Origin: Papaver somniferum
Lineage: Eukaryota; Streptophyta; Magnoliopsida; Ranunculales; Papaveraceae
NCBI RefSeq assembly: GCF_003573695.1
Contig: NW_020650970.1
Location: forward strand, 142,091 to 206,090
Length of the DNA stretch: 64,000 nucleotides
Reading direction: 5' to 3'
Each line of letters opens with the position of its first letter. Within the stretch, counting starts at the first letter, position 1. The notes under the pieces were generated by a model. The model searched no databases and was not told the DNA's origin. It saw only the letters and a list, made by a program, of their open reading frames with translations. This document shows positions 1 to 11,696 of this stretch, piece after piece. The translations under genes and the position numbers were made by a program.

Positions 1-264
1 GTCTGCGCATCTCCACCACCACCGGCTTACGTCGCCCCCAAGTACGAAGCACCAAAGTACACCCCTAAGTACATCTATGCGTTTCCACCACCACCGTCTT
101 ATGTTGCTTCCAAGTACGAAGCACCAAAATACACCCCTAAGTACGTCTATGCGTCTCCACCACCACCAGCTTACGTCGCTCCCAAATACGAAGCACCAAA
201 GTATACTCCTAAATCTTCCTACCCATCTCCACCACCACCAGCTTACGTCGCTCCTTATTACTAG
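1..264 (+). CDS. Extensin-like protein, C-terminal end only (partial at left edge)
   Basis: Reading frame 1 is open from the first base to TAG at 262-264 and gives 87 residues of a proline/tyrosine-rich repeat. The recurring phrases are SPPPPAYVAPKYEAP and YTPKYVYAS, ending PPPPAYVAPYY. SPPPP is the classic extensin block, where prolines are hydroxylated and glycosylated in the secretory pathway, and YVY-type motifs are the known tyrosine cross-linking sites in cell-wall extensins. The N-terminus, signal peptide and most repeats lie outside the window. This is the inverted-arm partner of the nearly complete gene at 41182-42818 and differs from it by a few substitutions. No frameshift is seen in this short part. 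A wall structural role is inferred from the repeat type. Confidence 0.85.
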   Translation, partial: VCASPPPPAYVAPKYEAPKYTPKYIYAFPPPPSYVASKYEAPKYTPKYVYASPPPPAYVAPKYEAPKYTPKSSYPSPPPPAYVAPYY

Positions 265-1408
265 AAATTAGTCTTAGTGCTTATCCAAAGATCTTTCTAC
301 TGTCCCCTCTAAAAACATCATGTTCCTAGATAACATCATTCATTCAGTGTTACATCGTTTGTAAGGTATGTACCTGACATCCCCTCATTCACCAAACTGT
401 TATTTGATTTTTATTGTGAGTTTCAATTATGTTTGTTTCTGCAATTTATATCCAAATGCAACTTTTATAGGTTGCAGATATATGTTCACTAATGGAATTT
501 CATTTCCTTTTCGTTTTAATGTTTCTGCATTATGATGCAATATAAATCCAACATATGTGGTTGTCCTTTATTGGGTCCTTCAGTGTAATAAATTGTTTTC
601 AATGTCTTTTGAATCATAGTAGATTTGCATTCTAACATGTCTTATTTCGCATCAAATCTCCAGCTACCTTATTCATCACATATTTTCTTTGGTGTGATTC
701 CAAATTCAGTGCGCCATTGCTGCAGTCCATCAACGATTACCCATCCTTGGCTAAACTCGTATCCCCTTTTCCAGTAGACTTCAGCCAACTAAGATTTTAA
801 GCCAAAATTGTGCACATGAGCGCAACTGATCAATTATGTCAAACATATAGTAATTGTCTATTCTTAGATCAAGAAAAACCCTTCTCTATTCCATGGTGTC
901 TTTGTAGTTGTGCATCATTCATGTTGTTGACATTAGGAATAACCCCTAACATATGCTTTCCTAAAGATATCTCTCTTTTCCAAGACTCGAGCGCCTTCAC
1001 CTTTATAGAGTTAATTTTACCAATGGTTGCTGGAATGAGCAATTCTATTCTAATTGTGAAGTCCTTGAAGATCTTCTAACCGGATTCTGCAATTGGATTG
1101 ACGAGAGGATCTTCTGTATTCGAAATCCCACACTGAAAAGTCTTGAAAATTCATAATCGACAAGAAAATGAAAATGGTATTAGAGACCGTGCTGTCAAGT
1201 TGCAGCTGTGCGTAAGTTTCTATGACGCTTTCATATGTGAAGGAAAATATAACAATACAAATCTTGGGTTACATTGGCTAACTATTTATAACTATGCAGT
1301 CATTTTTCCTTTGACGTTTGTCTAGAGAATATTTAGATTTGGGTTCATTCAAGCATATTCACTTTCAGTTTACTCAGCTTCATTCATGGATGATTAATCA
1401 TCTTTTAA
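265..1408. other. 3' flank of the extensin-like copy, no gene recognised
   Basis: AT-rich sequence with no recognisable protein. An 89-codon open frame at 810-1079 is kept in the mirror copy (40367-40636), but this only reflects near-identical arms and it matches no family I know. The stretch is best read as extensin 3' UTR plus intergenic DNA. Confidence 0.5.
587..592 (+). terminator. Possible polyadenylation signal of the left extensin-like copy
   Basis: An AATAAA hexamer lies about 325 bases after the stop codon of the extensin-like copy, followed by T-rich sequence. The mirrored hexamer sits at 40854-40859 behind the right copy. The position is somewhat far for a plant 3' UTR, so the call is tentative. 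Confidence 0.3.
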
Positions 1409-1798
1409 GGCTTAGTCCTATGGGCTAGATATCTAGCTGCTAGATTGGCCATCCACGTCAGAATGGGCAACCTCCTAAGTCCTATGGGATGGCTAATCTA
1501 GCAGCTAGATTAGCATCGAGACCACCATATGACGCCGAACCGTTCGGCGTTTTAAATCTCAGCCGTTAGATCAGAAAATTTTCTCCCAGTGATGAACGGT
1601 TCAGCGTTTAGACCACTTTTTGAGCGCCGAACGGTTCAGTGTTTCAATCTCGCTGATAGTTGGACTGCGAGCACCTGTAGGAGAGAGAACTATCAACTAT
1701 CACTGTTAACTTTTTTCCACAACACTTATTTTTTGATTTGCAACACTTTTTGGCCAATCTAGCACTCCAATCTAGCTCATAGCCCATAGGGGTTAGCC
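1409..1798. mobile_element. Tourist-like MITE (PIF/Harbinger type), left-arm copy
   Basis: A 390-bp non-coding element bounded by imperfect terminal inverted repeats: left GGCTTAGTCCTATGGGCTA, right end reading GGCTAACCCCTATGGGCTA on the minus strand. It is flanked by TAA at 1406-1408 and 1799-1801, the 3-bp T(A/T)A target duplication typical of PIF/Harbinger and Tourist elements. The interior holds subterminal CTAGCTGCTAGATT-type inverted motifs and several copies of a CGTTCGGCGTT motif, one as a near-perfect hairpin at 1532-1550. There is no coding capacity. Confidence 0.75.
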
Positions 1799-1891
1799 TA
1801 AGTAGAGATAATTCATGATGTGACTATGAGTTCTTGATAGTCATACACTTAAGTAATCCAGCATGTTTTGGGAACATTCTCCTCTTCCCCT

Positions 1892-2323
1892 TCATCTATA
1901 CCGTGTTTGCTTCTTGAATGGAATGCTCGCACTAATTAGAGTGCCATCCAATGCACCAACGACACCTTTGAAAGCACATTCTCTGAGACGTTTATGCTTT
2001 TTAGTTATAGCTGGCTTGTCAAATACATTAGGTGGAGGAACTAAAACTTCAGCAGACCAAATCTTCATAGCTGTCAACACTTCATGAAAATACTTACTAA
2101 CTCTTTTACCGGAATGTTGAAAGTGATGTAAAATTATAAGATTCCTACAGTTGTGCCCAATTGTGTATAAAAACATTGTCATCTTCTCTTCTACTTCTAT
2201 GTATTTACTATCCCCTAAAAGCCCTTTGATATAGCAAACAACCATATGTATTGATATAGCCCTTTGATATAGTAAATTGTTGTAAGTAACAGCAAAACTA
2301 TCATAGATTTTGTTCACCTTCAA
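1892..2323 (-). pseudogene. PIF/Harbinger-type transposase remnant (HARBI1-like nuclease), left-arm copy
   Basis: The 143-residue frame resembles the N-terminal half of plant Harbinger transposases and HARBI1-like nucleases. It has a VEEKMTMFLYTIGHN helix segment, then FQHSGKRVSKYFHEVL, then the catalytic-domain start FKGVVGALDGTLISA, where the first Asp of the DDE triad sits in GALDGT. The frame then ends at an arginine/stop just after the QTRYR phrase, so the remaining catalytic Asp and Glu are missing. Full-length proteins of this family are about 350-450 residues. The DNA-binding partner gene is not seen. It lies about 90 bp from a Tourist-like MITE of the same superfamily. It is a dead fragment, duplicated at 39123-39554 with five or so amino-acid differences. 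Confidence 0.7.
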
Positions 2324-4834
2324 AAATTAGCAAACAACCATTACTCTTAGTCGTACACTTGACTTCTAAGTATATTCTAGTAGACAACCGACAACCCAAA
2401 AAACTCCTTAATCTAACCATGGAGGAAAAATCAAAGAAGTGTTATCATTCTAACGTCCTAAGGAAATGAATAAATATTAACGGGACAGTAGAATCTAGAA
2501 AAATTCAAGAAACAATATTGGGGTAAGGCAACTTTAATCAGATTTTTCGAAATATATATCTCAATGAGCAACACTGTAGCATGAATTTTTTAGGGTACAT
2601 CAACCTTCAAACATGGAACTACAACTTTCTGACTTGATATTTTATTAAGAACAAAAACCATTAAGTGCGATGCAGTCCTGATTAGATGCAATTATACAGA
2701 AGGAAGAGAAGACTCGTAAGTAGCGACAACTTAAAAAAAAAATCAAGTGTTTAATCGAGAGTAACTAATATGAAATCTAGATAAAGTGTTTGAATTTGAT
2801 ATTACCGAATGAGAATGATCATTGCTAGAAAGGGTTCCAAAGAAAAGAAACCATTGGTAGCAGCTCCTCCAATAGCACTGATGGTTGTAACGTAATGGAT
2901 TAACCCCTGCGGCGAATAAGATGGAACAATTAAAACAATATTAAAACAAAACAAAACAAAACATAAGAACAGATTTAAGTTTGGGGTTCGTGGACAACGG
3001 AGAGCTAAGAGAGAAGAAACTGAATTTAGTCAGGAAAACAACCGATTGAGTTTGGGGTTCTGAGGGTTCTGGCTAGAGCATGCTTCACACCCTTCGCACA
3101 TAACTCCACATCCCAACTGAAATAAACTGACCAAGGCCCTTGTGATATGTGCCATCAAGTGTTGGTTCTACTTTGCAAATTCTTCAAAGTTAGGTAATCA
3201 ATTAGCTCGTCTTTGTACTGGAGTGTTGATTTCGAAACTACAAGCTTTCATACCTCGTTTGAACATATTTCTGAGACCTCCAGAACCTTTAGTGCATTTT
3301 ACGAACCCAATACTTTTTAAATCTGTTGCTTACAAAACTTCTGCAACTGTGGGATTACACACTTTCCATCTTAAACGGTTAATTAAAAAGGCTACTCAAA
3401 CTTTTCTCTAGCCAAGTTTTCCCGGTAAAGAAACTTCAAAAAGTTCTTAAGCTCTGCCTGATGAATACATATGACCTCCAAAGTAAATTAAATGTTGTTG
3501 AGGGTCGATTGCAGGTCGTCAAAATTAGTAAAAGAAAACTCCTAGCAAGTTATTTCCATTTAAGTTGCAGGAGAAGGCTTAACCTCGGTATAATACTTGA
3601 AAATATCCCGGTGTTTATCCTTTGCAGGGTGCAATTTAGGTTCCGCAGAGGCAAGAGCAGGTATCATATCACCCTCATGGAGAAACAGTTCAAACCCCCA
3701 TATAAGTTTCTTAAATAACACCCCAGTATGATTCGTCACCCTACAATGGCAATACGTTAGTTTCAAATGAAAGAATCAATACAAATTGCACGGCATCGTT
3801 CCAATGGACATGCAATGCCAAGCACCAAAGTAGCAGCATCAGTTTCTATACATATAACTTTCTCTCATTTTTACTGAAAGGACCAAAAATAAACCAAAGC
3901 AAAGAAAAAATCTATAATCCTTTGCCATGATATACCTATCAACATATTCTTTCCCAAACCACTCACTCACAGTTGAAAATTATACACACAATTATTTCCC
4001 AAGCAATGAAATTTGTTAAATCCTATGATCTTTTGACAACTAATAATATTATCCCCCTAGGCCTGTTTGTTTCATGGAAAACCTACTACGGATGAGTCAT
4101 GTTGTATGCAAAGAGATGGTAACTATACAATTAACAATTTTTTACTGGCTGATTAATGTTGACAAACAGTTATCCAAAGAGATTTATGCTTACCAAAGTG
4201 CATATTATTTGGAGGCTAAAGAAATAGATATTACGCTGATTATCAAAATAGATATTATTTGGAGGCTAAAGAAATTAGCGATATATGAAAACTCTAGTAT
4301 CTTCGGTCCAAGACTTGTAATTTTCGATTCACCAAATTGATCTTTAAAATTAATTAGAGATCATCAAGGTAAAATTCTAGGGTTTCTGTGAATCTGTATG
4401 TTTACCTTCTTCTTGTATCATTCTCAATCGTCTTTCTGATTCAACTACGACGTATAAATATGAATCTATTATAACAACCTACATCACACATAGAAAAGAA
4501 GCACAAAAAGGAAAACAGAGAAGTAAGAAACCTTGGGCATCTGCGTCAGAGAAGAAAAGCCAAGGTTTTGGAAGACATAAGCGTTTGTATGACACGGAAA
4601 AAATACACCCACCCAATATTATGTCCACCTACATCGACCCGCCTAACAATACCCTAGACGTCCAATGAAAAACACCATCTGGAGCTTCCCGACCGCCGGA
4701 TCGGGGTCCCCGTTGAACGACGTCCGTTTGATAGCCTTAGCTATCATGGAGACAAACCTCATACCATTTCATAACAATGATTATAGTGACATCTACAATT
4801 ATCTATGACATGATTATTCTTATACACATGTTTT
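2324..4834. other. Arm interior with no recognisable gene (left)
   Basis: AT-rich DNA with open frames of 68-89 codons at 3142-3411 (+), 3461-3718 (+), 3560-3766 (-) and 4074-4340 (+). All are mirrored in the right arm almost unchanged, as expected from a recent duplication. None resembles a known family. A short tandem duplication lies at 4198-4280 (GGAGGCTAAAGAAAT twice). The 3560-3766 minus frame could be an exon of an unknown gene but lacks support. Confidence 0.35.
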
Positions 4835-5718
4835 TACTGAGAAAGATTATTTCGCAATTCCCATGATGATTTACGAGCAGCCTTGGCTAAAACATCTTTT
4901 GCTTTATTACAACCCCTATACACAAGTACACAATCCAAACTAAGTTAATATTACGCTTGTTTACACATTTCCGAGGAAGTGGCACACTTTTCCAAGGAAG
5001 GTAAGAGATGATACTAAGATTATTAGTTTAAAAAATTACATCACACCAAGTGACCAACCATGAGAGTCGCCATATTTGTAGCACCTAAAAAGTCCCAAGC
5101 TTCTAAGTGATGAATATTAATAACTCTTATAATTGTTCCTTTCCCACCACATATGGTCTTGTATTATTTCTTTTTATAATACTGATACAATCTAGTAATG
5201 AATAAGGACTGAAAGAGGCATCAACATTAATTTTCAAAACATTCAAACAAGGAGATTTCCAAGTATCATTCACAATAGATCTAGCTCTACCATATTTATT
5301 AGTAGTAACAAATGCATTACCTAAATGACGTTGAGTAATACAAAAACTGACTTGATGTATGACGGTGACCGGAGTAGGAGCAACATTACTAATCCATATT
5401 AAGAATACAGTATCTCAAATCTATTAAATATCCATCGAAATTCGAGGAACCACCATATAGAGTTGCATTTTTATCATCGACATTACTAAATTTGATTGAA
5501 AAGATGTTAGGGTCAAGGGTTTTGACTTGAACATACCACTGATTATTTCTTCGAAGATGATGCCAAATAAACTTAATAGACTCTTCTGTCTCTTGCCGTG
5601 TTATAATACTATGAGCATAAAGTTTACCAGCCAAGATGGATTTCCAATCTTTGATACCAATGAAAATAGCATTGAAAGTAAAGTACCCATTTCTATATAG
5701 CGAAGTACTATATATCAT
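4835..5718 (-). pseudogene. Collapsed LINE: ORF1-like DUF4283 part fused to RNase H end (left-arm copy)
   Basis: Read on the minus strand, the 109-residue frame at 5389-5718 resembles the DUF4283 domain of plant LINE ORF1, with phrases such as KLYAHSIITRQETEESIKF and NFDGYLIDL. Immediately downstream the sequence resembles the RNase H end of the LINE at 11697-14567: an IHQV linker, a KINVDASF block with the first Asp, HQLEAWDFL with the Glu, and AKDVLAKAARK at the end, interrupted by stops. The endonuclease and reverse transcriptase are absent between these two parts. It is therefore an internally deleted LINE and cannot move by itself. The mirror copy is at 35786-36618. Confidence 0.65.
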
Positions 5719-6370
5719 GAGACACCCGATGAAGATAAGTGTTGAAATTCATGATGCGAGTAATAAAGAGAACTAGAAACTGAGGCACTAGTGCTTTAGC
5801 CAAATGTAAATATGACAGTTATGATGATACAAACTTGAAAAATGCCAACTGATATGATAGGGCATTTCTGCAAAACCGATCCTGGAAAACAAGCAATTCA
5901 AGAAATTGATTTTCCATCAAGAAATCAAAGAGATTAGAGAAGTAGAAAAAAGATACATAAAGAAAAAAACATAAAATTAAGACAAAAATCTTGATAAAAT
6001 AATAGAAAATATTGAACAGGGAATTCGGACAAAAATAGAATATTAAATGAAATATGAAACCTAGAAACCAAAGAAAAAATCATGGTGGTTTATTTTGACT
6101 TCGACCTGACCTTATCGCTTTTTATTCAATAAATATTGAAATACCTTTGTGGCGTTAGTTTATTTACTCATTTGGGAAGTAAAAACTTTCGTTCTGTAAG
6201 CTGTGTTTATCAAATTAGAGTTTCTTACTAGTAGAAATTCGATCCCTTGACGACTAGATCGCTTGATCTCAAGGATGAGCTCATTCTCAATTGTGCTAGC
6301 TCCACTAGGAACAAATTATCTATCTGTGTCTTTGTAAAATATAAAGTTTGTGAACCTACCTCTGATGAAA
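5719..6370. other. AT-rich spacer (left arm)
   Basis: No gene, repeat end or RNA signal is recognised here. The matching stretch in the right arm is 34813-35485. Confidence 0.4.
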
Positions 6371-7128
6371 TGTGAAAATGTGGGAGTCTAGCAACCTCAC
6401 CCAATATTTCGATTAGAAATTTGTATGGACTAACTCTAGTATACTTTTAAGAGAATCAACAAGACAGTCAGACTTAATCTTAATAAAAAGTATATCAAGG
6501 AGTTATTATCTCGATCTCTTGATTTAATCTATACTCAAGCAAATAGAAATATGCAAGTCTTTATTAAATACAAGAGATATAAACTTGGATGGTACCAAAG
6601 ACCAATATCCAAGGATCAATCAATTTCCAATCAACAACCAAAGGTTGGATTTCACAATTGATCGATACAACGCACAACCTGTGATATTTCAATTATATAA
6701 CAAAATATAATGCTGTAAAGAAATAACACAAACACCAAAAGTTTTGTTAACGAGGAAACCGCAAATGCAGAAAAACCCCGGGACCTAGTCCAGATTGAAC
6801 ACCACATTGTATTAAGCCGCTACAGACACTAGCCTACTACAAACTAACTTGGAACTGGACTGTAGTTGAACCCCAATCAATCTCACACTGATTCAAGGTA
6901 CAGTTTTGCTCCTTAGGTCTCTGATCCCAACAGGATGCTACGCACTTGATTCCCTTAGCTGATCTTACCCACAACCAAGAGTTGCTACGACCCAAAGTCG
7001 AAGACTTAAATAAACAAATCTGTGTCACACTGAAAAGTCTATGATAATAGATAAGTATGTCTCCCACAGATAAACCTACAAGTTTTGTTATGTGTTTTGA
7101 TAAAATCAAGGTGAACAGGAACTAGTTC
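6371..7128 (-). mobile_element. LTR fragment (3' third), minus orientation, left arm
   Basis: This resembles the last 740 bp or so of the Copia-type LTR family seen at 16519-18857 and 29279-31564. It includes a GTTAACGAGGAAACCGCAAATG block near 6748 and a GGTGAACAGG end near 7110. It stops abruptly and abuts an LTR start in the opposite orientation at 7129. The mirror copy is 34069-34812 (plus). Confidence 0.65.
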
Positions 7129-8752
7129 TGCTAGAGCATTGCTCGGTCGAACTCGCATGCGTTGTTATCTCAAACATGTTTATCAATGTTTGTGATCAAA
7201 ACTATAAGTCTTTATTTCTAGTCCACTATAGCTAAGGTCTCGGACTAGTATAGAAAGTGTAGTTGAGCTCAACAACTCCATGGCAATCATCATACAAGAC
7301 GAAGGACTACCCAAGGAACCGGTGGATCTTCATCGACTAAAAGGTATGTGGAGACTTGAATTATCTATCACTCAAAAGTCTATTTATCTCCTATCTTGAG
7401 ACAAAAGTTGTTTTGCTATATAGACTTTGATTACACATTTGCTAATTCGAGCCAAGTTTATCTCTCCTATTTATTTCTCGAAATATGTGTTGGTAAGCTT
7501 TCGCTTTAACAAGCTCATATTTACCTAGTGACGAATACAAGTTTCAATCACTTTGGAAATTGCTTACTTTGACGAAAATAGTTTGTGAATAACAACTATA
7601 GAATATCAACGTCCTCTAAGAACCGAAGTTTGCGAACTTTGATTATATAACCATTGGAGGATATAAGCATTGTTGTGGAAACACATATATGTATAAGTCC
7701 TTATTCCTTTAACCGAAGTTTGCGAACTTTGTTGATCAAGAGAACCGGCATGGTGGCGTGAGCCAAGTCCGCAAACTGGCGGAATTTCTTGTCCCGAGAA
7801 TTCTGCTGGAGTTTGTGAACTCCGTCCGGGAATTTAAGTCCGCGAACCCAGTCCGCGAACTTGAGTAGGTTATATCTAAAAACGATGATTTGTGAACTTA
7901 TTCTTATATAAATTAATGAATGCAAATGCAAATCGTGGATAAATTGTTCATGAAACGATTCGAGTGAATCAAATCGTTTTTGCTTCGATTGTGTCTTGTG
8001 TAGTTACATAAGATTTCCTTGCAATTGAACAACTCTCTAACTAGTTCATTTGAGTCACTAGAACTAGTAATGGTGAAGAAGAATATGGTTGATATGAAAG
8101 TGATCATATGGCTAACCATTTGGTTGACTATTGTTGAACCAACAAATGTACAAGTTTGGTTACGGTTACACAATCCTAGAAACGCTCATTTCATTTGTGT
8201 TTAAAAATCTAATTTTCGATCTAACGGTTGCAAGATATTAGCTTGAATCGAAATCAGGTTTTCATCTAACGATGAATATTGAATGCTTTGTTACCAAGCT
8301 AACATTGATCGCAAACCCTGATTTGAAAGACTATATAAGGGAGAGCTCTAGCAACTGGGATACCTAATCCACACACCTTATGTGTGATACTAGTTATGCT
8401 AAGCTAGAGTCGAATCTCCTTTAACCTTTGGTTTCTTCTTCTAAACCAGGTTAACGACTTAAAGACTTCATTGGGATTGTGAAGCCAGACCGATACTACT
8501 TTCTCGTAGTTGTGTGATCTGGTCTTGCTGTTTCTATCGTCCGAGTACAATTGTAATAATTGGATTGAGATTGATATCTCCTATAGGCAAGATATGAAAT
8601 AAATCACAAACACTTCGTCTCATCATTTGTGATTCCACAATATCTTTTTTTGTTGCGTCGATTAGGATTATTGTGAGGTGATTGATAATACTAGGCTGTT
8701 CTTCGGGAAAATAAGTCTGGTTTATCAATCGTTTCATGTTCACCTTATTTTA
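7129..8752 (+). mobile_element. LTR fragment (5' two thirds), plus orientation, left-arm copy of split LTR of element A
   Basis: It begins TAGAGCATTGCTCGGTCGAA, the LTR start of this family, and runs about 1.6 kb to the phrase GTTCACCTTA. It mirrors 32456-34068. Small open frames at 7913-8173 (-) and 8019-8204 (+) recur in other LTR copies but overlap each other on both strands and are not convincing genes. Confidence 0.7.
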
Positions 8753-9574
8753 GAGCATTGCTCGGTCGAACTCGCATGCGTTACTTGTGATTAACCTAAT
8801 TCAGCGCTCTTAAGTCTCCATAAGTTTACTTGTGTTGAGAATTTTTGGTTTAATTAATCATGAACTTCTTGTGGTTAATTTAATATTTTGGATTCAAATT
8901 CATACTTGTATGTGATTTGTTATGTCCAAAGAAATCCTTCTTTTCTCTTTCGAAATTAAGGTCGCTCTTGTTGTTCCCTTGGGAATGACATTTTATGAGG
9001 GAGAGTTCTTTTTGAACTTGCGCTTAATTGTCAAATCTTTGTGGAGAGTGGGGCTGTGGAATATTATAGGGGTTATCTTGTATCTTTAAACTCCTTGATG
9101 AATGCATTTAGATTCGGATTTATGATTGCATCTAAATAAGATGATGTGTGTTCTTTCTTTTGGTAATGAAATGTCTCTTTCGGAAATTTCATTAGGATCC
9201 CGTTCTTGTACCTTTGCCAATTTTATTGACAAATAGGGGGAGAATTAATATGTAGTTCACACTACAAATACATATTGTTTTCGGATCATTATGTAAGGGG
9301 GAGTGGTTTCCATGTGAGATGGTGTATTGAATAAGGGGGGGTGATACATATCACCATAGTATTGCTGTTGAAGTTGTGATATAATTGAACTTTGATGCTT
9401 TGTAATGATACTATGACACTATATAACAATGATTGAGAACTATTGTTTTCTTGTTGTTATAGATACGGATTTTCAACGACGATGATGCTGAACTTACAAC
9501 CTTTGAGATCATTGGAGTACTTGGAAGTGATGAAGATTTCGAGTAATGTTGAAGATTAGGCATGTGGAATAAGA
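8753..9574 (+). mobile_element. 3' internal region of a Copia-type element (mirror of 31638-32455), cut by the gap
   Basis: It starts with a second copy of the LTR-start phrase (GAGCATTGCTCGGTCGAACT), then the element's non-coding 3' internal region. It contains several purine tracts of polypurine-tract type: GGGGGAGAATTAAT near 9236, AAGGGGGAGTGG near 9296 and AAGGGGGGGTGATAC near 9333. The sequence runs into the assembly gap before the LTR expected next. Confidence 0.6.
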
Positions 9575-10574
9575 NNNNNNNNNNNNNNNNNNNNNNNNNN
9601 NNNNNNNNNNNNNNNNNNNNNNNNNNNNNNNNNNNNNNNNNNNNNNNNNNNNNNNNNNNNNNNNNNNNNNNNNNNNNNNNNNNNNNNNNNNNNNNNNNNN
9701 NNNNNNNNNNNNNNNNNNNNNNNNNNNNNNNNNNNNNNNNNNNNNNNNNNNNNNNNNNNNNNNNNNNNNNNNNNNNNNNNNNNNNNNNNNNNNNNNNNNN
9801 NNNNNNNNNNNNNNNNNNNNNNNNNNNNNNNNNNNNNNNNNNNNNNNNNNNNNNNNNNNNNNNNNNNNNNNNNNNNNNNNNNNNNNNNNNNNNNNNNNNN
9901 NNNNNNNNNNNNNNNNNNNNNNNNNNNNNNNNNNNNNNNNNNNNNNNNNNNNNNNNNNNNNNNNNNNNNNNNNNNNNNNNNNNNNNNNNNNNNNNNNNNN
10001 NNNNNNNNNNNNNNNNNNNNNNNNNNNNNNNNNNNNNNNNNNNNNNNNNNNNNNNNNNNNNNNNNNNNNNNNNNNNNNNNNNNNNNNNNNNNNNNNNNNN
10101 NNNNNNNNNNNNNNNNNNNNNNNNNNNNNNNNNNNNNNNNNNNNNNNNNNNNNNNNNNNNNNNNNNNNNNNNNNNNNNNNNNNNNNNNNNNNNNNNNNNN
10201 NNNNNNNNNNNNNNNNNNNNNNNNNNNNNNNNNNNNNNNNNNNNNNNNNNNNNNNNNNNNNNNNNNNNNNNNNNNNNNNNNNNNNNNNNNNNNNNNNNNN
10301 NNNNNNNNNNNNNNNNNNNNNNNNNNNNNNNNNNNNNNNNNNNNNNNNNNNNNNNNNNNNNNNNNNNNNNNNNNNNNNNNNNNNNNNNNNNNNNNNNNNN
10401 NNNNNNNNNNNNNNNNNNNNNNNNNNNNNNNNNNNNNNNNNNNNNNNNNNNNNNNNNNNNNNNNNNNNNNNNNNNNNNNNNNNNNNNNNNNNNNNNNNNN
10501 NNNNNNNNNNNNNNNNNNNNNNNNNNNNNNNNNNNNNNNNNNNNNNNNNNNNNNNNNNNNNNNNNNNNNNNNNN
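9575..10574. other. Assembly gap of exactly 1000 N
   Basis: Exactly 1000 N, a placeholder length. The left flank is Copia internal sequence and the right flank is a hAT-like terminus. The true content and size are unknown. Long open frames across it are meaningless. Confidence 1.
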
Positions 10575-10622
10575 AAAAAAAAAATTTGCACCCCCTCTCT
10601 CAAAATTCTGGCTCCGCCCCTG
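10575..10622 (-). mobile_element. hAT-like transposon terminus (D1 copy)
   Basis: Read on the minus strand from 10622 the sequence begins CAGGGGCGGAGCCAGAATTT and goes on to a G-rich GAGAGAGGGGGTGCAAATTT stretch. This CAGGGGCGGA-type start is common among plant hAT-like non-autonomous elements. The body points into the gap and the partner end is not in the window. The D2 copy ends at 46778. Confidence 0.45.
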
Positions 10623-10728
10623 GCCACCATTTGCCAAGTTAAGTTATGTAAACAGGGATTTTACAAAGCAAAACTTGAACTAAAATTTGTGAGTTACTAA
10701 ACATTGGGATAAATTTACTAGTTACTGG

Positions 10729-10935
10729 GTGGGGGAGGGTAAAATACAGAACCCATATGAAAAGTTTCAAACCTTTAAAAATGGTGAAGTTAAATCAATA
10801 CCGCTGGTCACTGGATCATTTTTGCAAACAGGTGATGAGCAATTTCAAAATTATGAACAATTCAGAGGAAATCGAATGCATGAGTGCTTTGGAGATTTTA
10901 GTGAAGAAAATTTGTCTAGCTCTTGGTTGAGATAA
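10729..10935 (+). CDS. Unrecognised 68-codon open frame, D1 copy
   Basis: A 68-residue frame from GTG or, more plausibly, an internal ATG, identical in the D2 copy at 46885-47091. The composition is ordinary and soluble (phrases KIQNPYEKFQTFKNGEV and FGDFSEENLSSSWLR). It shows no known domain, signal peptide or membrane segment. It could be an exon of a host gene or simply part of a repeat. Conservation between copies is not evidence of function, because the whole segment is nearly identical. Confidence 0.2.
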   Translation: MGEGKIQNPYEKFQTFKNGEVKSIPLVTGSFLQTGDEQFQNYEQFRGNRMHECFGDFSEENLSSSWLR

Positions 10936-11696
10936 CATATCAAATCATCAAATCATTAATTTGCATGGATTGTAATAGTTATGAAAAATGTTGTGCAAGT
11001 TCGTTTCAACATCAACTGAAAACAGATGCTCCCAAGCATGGGTTAATTTACTAAACCAAGATTGAAATAGAGGGAGTGAAACAAAATGAAACAAAAGATG
11101 AAAACGGAAATGACATTTGAAACCAAGCTGTTCAACCCAGTAAATTTGCATTTGGGAATAAAATTAGGAAGAATGGATCTCTTGGCAACGACAAGCAAAC
11201 ATTTATCTGTGGACTTTGAAATCAAATACAGTAGCTATTAAAAGGAAGGTGGTACAACGAATTCACATCCACTAATTCCGAAATAAGGAGAAACGAAAAT
11301 TTAATCCAAATCAGAAAATAAAAAGCACAAATTGAATACAGTGAAAACAATGAAGAAAACATGAAATAAACAATTGAGAGAGAACCCCCTACCTTTGCGT
11401 TTCAAAATCCTTAATCGTAAACGGAGAGCGAGTTCCAGTCAAATTTTTCTTCACAAATCAACAGTTTCTTGTCTGTGTGAAATGGTTGGGAAAAAAACAA
11501 CGGTTTTGAGAGAAGAGAAAGTCGGAAATAACAAGGAGAATGTTTATCTCTGATTTTAAAGTGACATGGACTAAGATACCCTTAGCTTCTCATGCCCTTT
11601 ACGTGGCACTCATGGGCAAAATATTGTAGCCTTGTCCAAGGTATCTACTAATCTGATTATTCGGTTTTAGGTAACTTACCTAAACGAACATTCATA
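10936..11696. other. D1 interval without recognisable gene
   Basis: AT-rich. Two overlapping minus-strand frames (10948-11151 and 11043-11225) recur in D2 but match nothing known. 11226-11696 belongs to the stretch deleted from D2. Confidence 0.35.

Larger units (their letters stand above)
1..9574 (+). repeat. Left arm of a large inverted duplication
   Basis: This segment reads as the reverse complement of 31638-41445. Matching landmarks sum to about 41446 over the first 4.3 kb: extensin stop 262-264 with 41182-41184, MITE 1409-1798 with 39648-40037, Harbinger remnant 1892-2323 with 39123-39554. Several 85-90-codon open frames are identical between the arms, which suggests about 98-99% identity. 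The right arm is about 234 bp longer, mostly from a block of about 275 bp near 35508-35785 that is absent at 5690. Homology continues up to the N gap at 9575, so the inner end of the left arm is unknown. The outer end lies off the left edge. Confidence 0.9.

Noticed and set aside
810..1079. 89-codon frame conserved in both arms (also 40367-40636)
   Set aside because: Arms are nearly identical overall, so conservation carries no weight; no homology recognised.
9411..10683. Three long open frames of 373-408 codons across the gap
   Set aside because: They consist almost wholly of N; the real residues at the edges belong to transposon ends.
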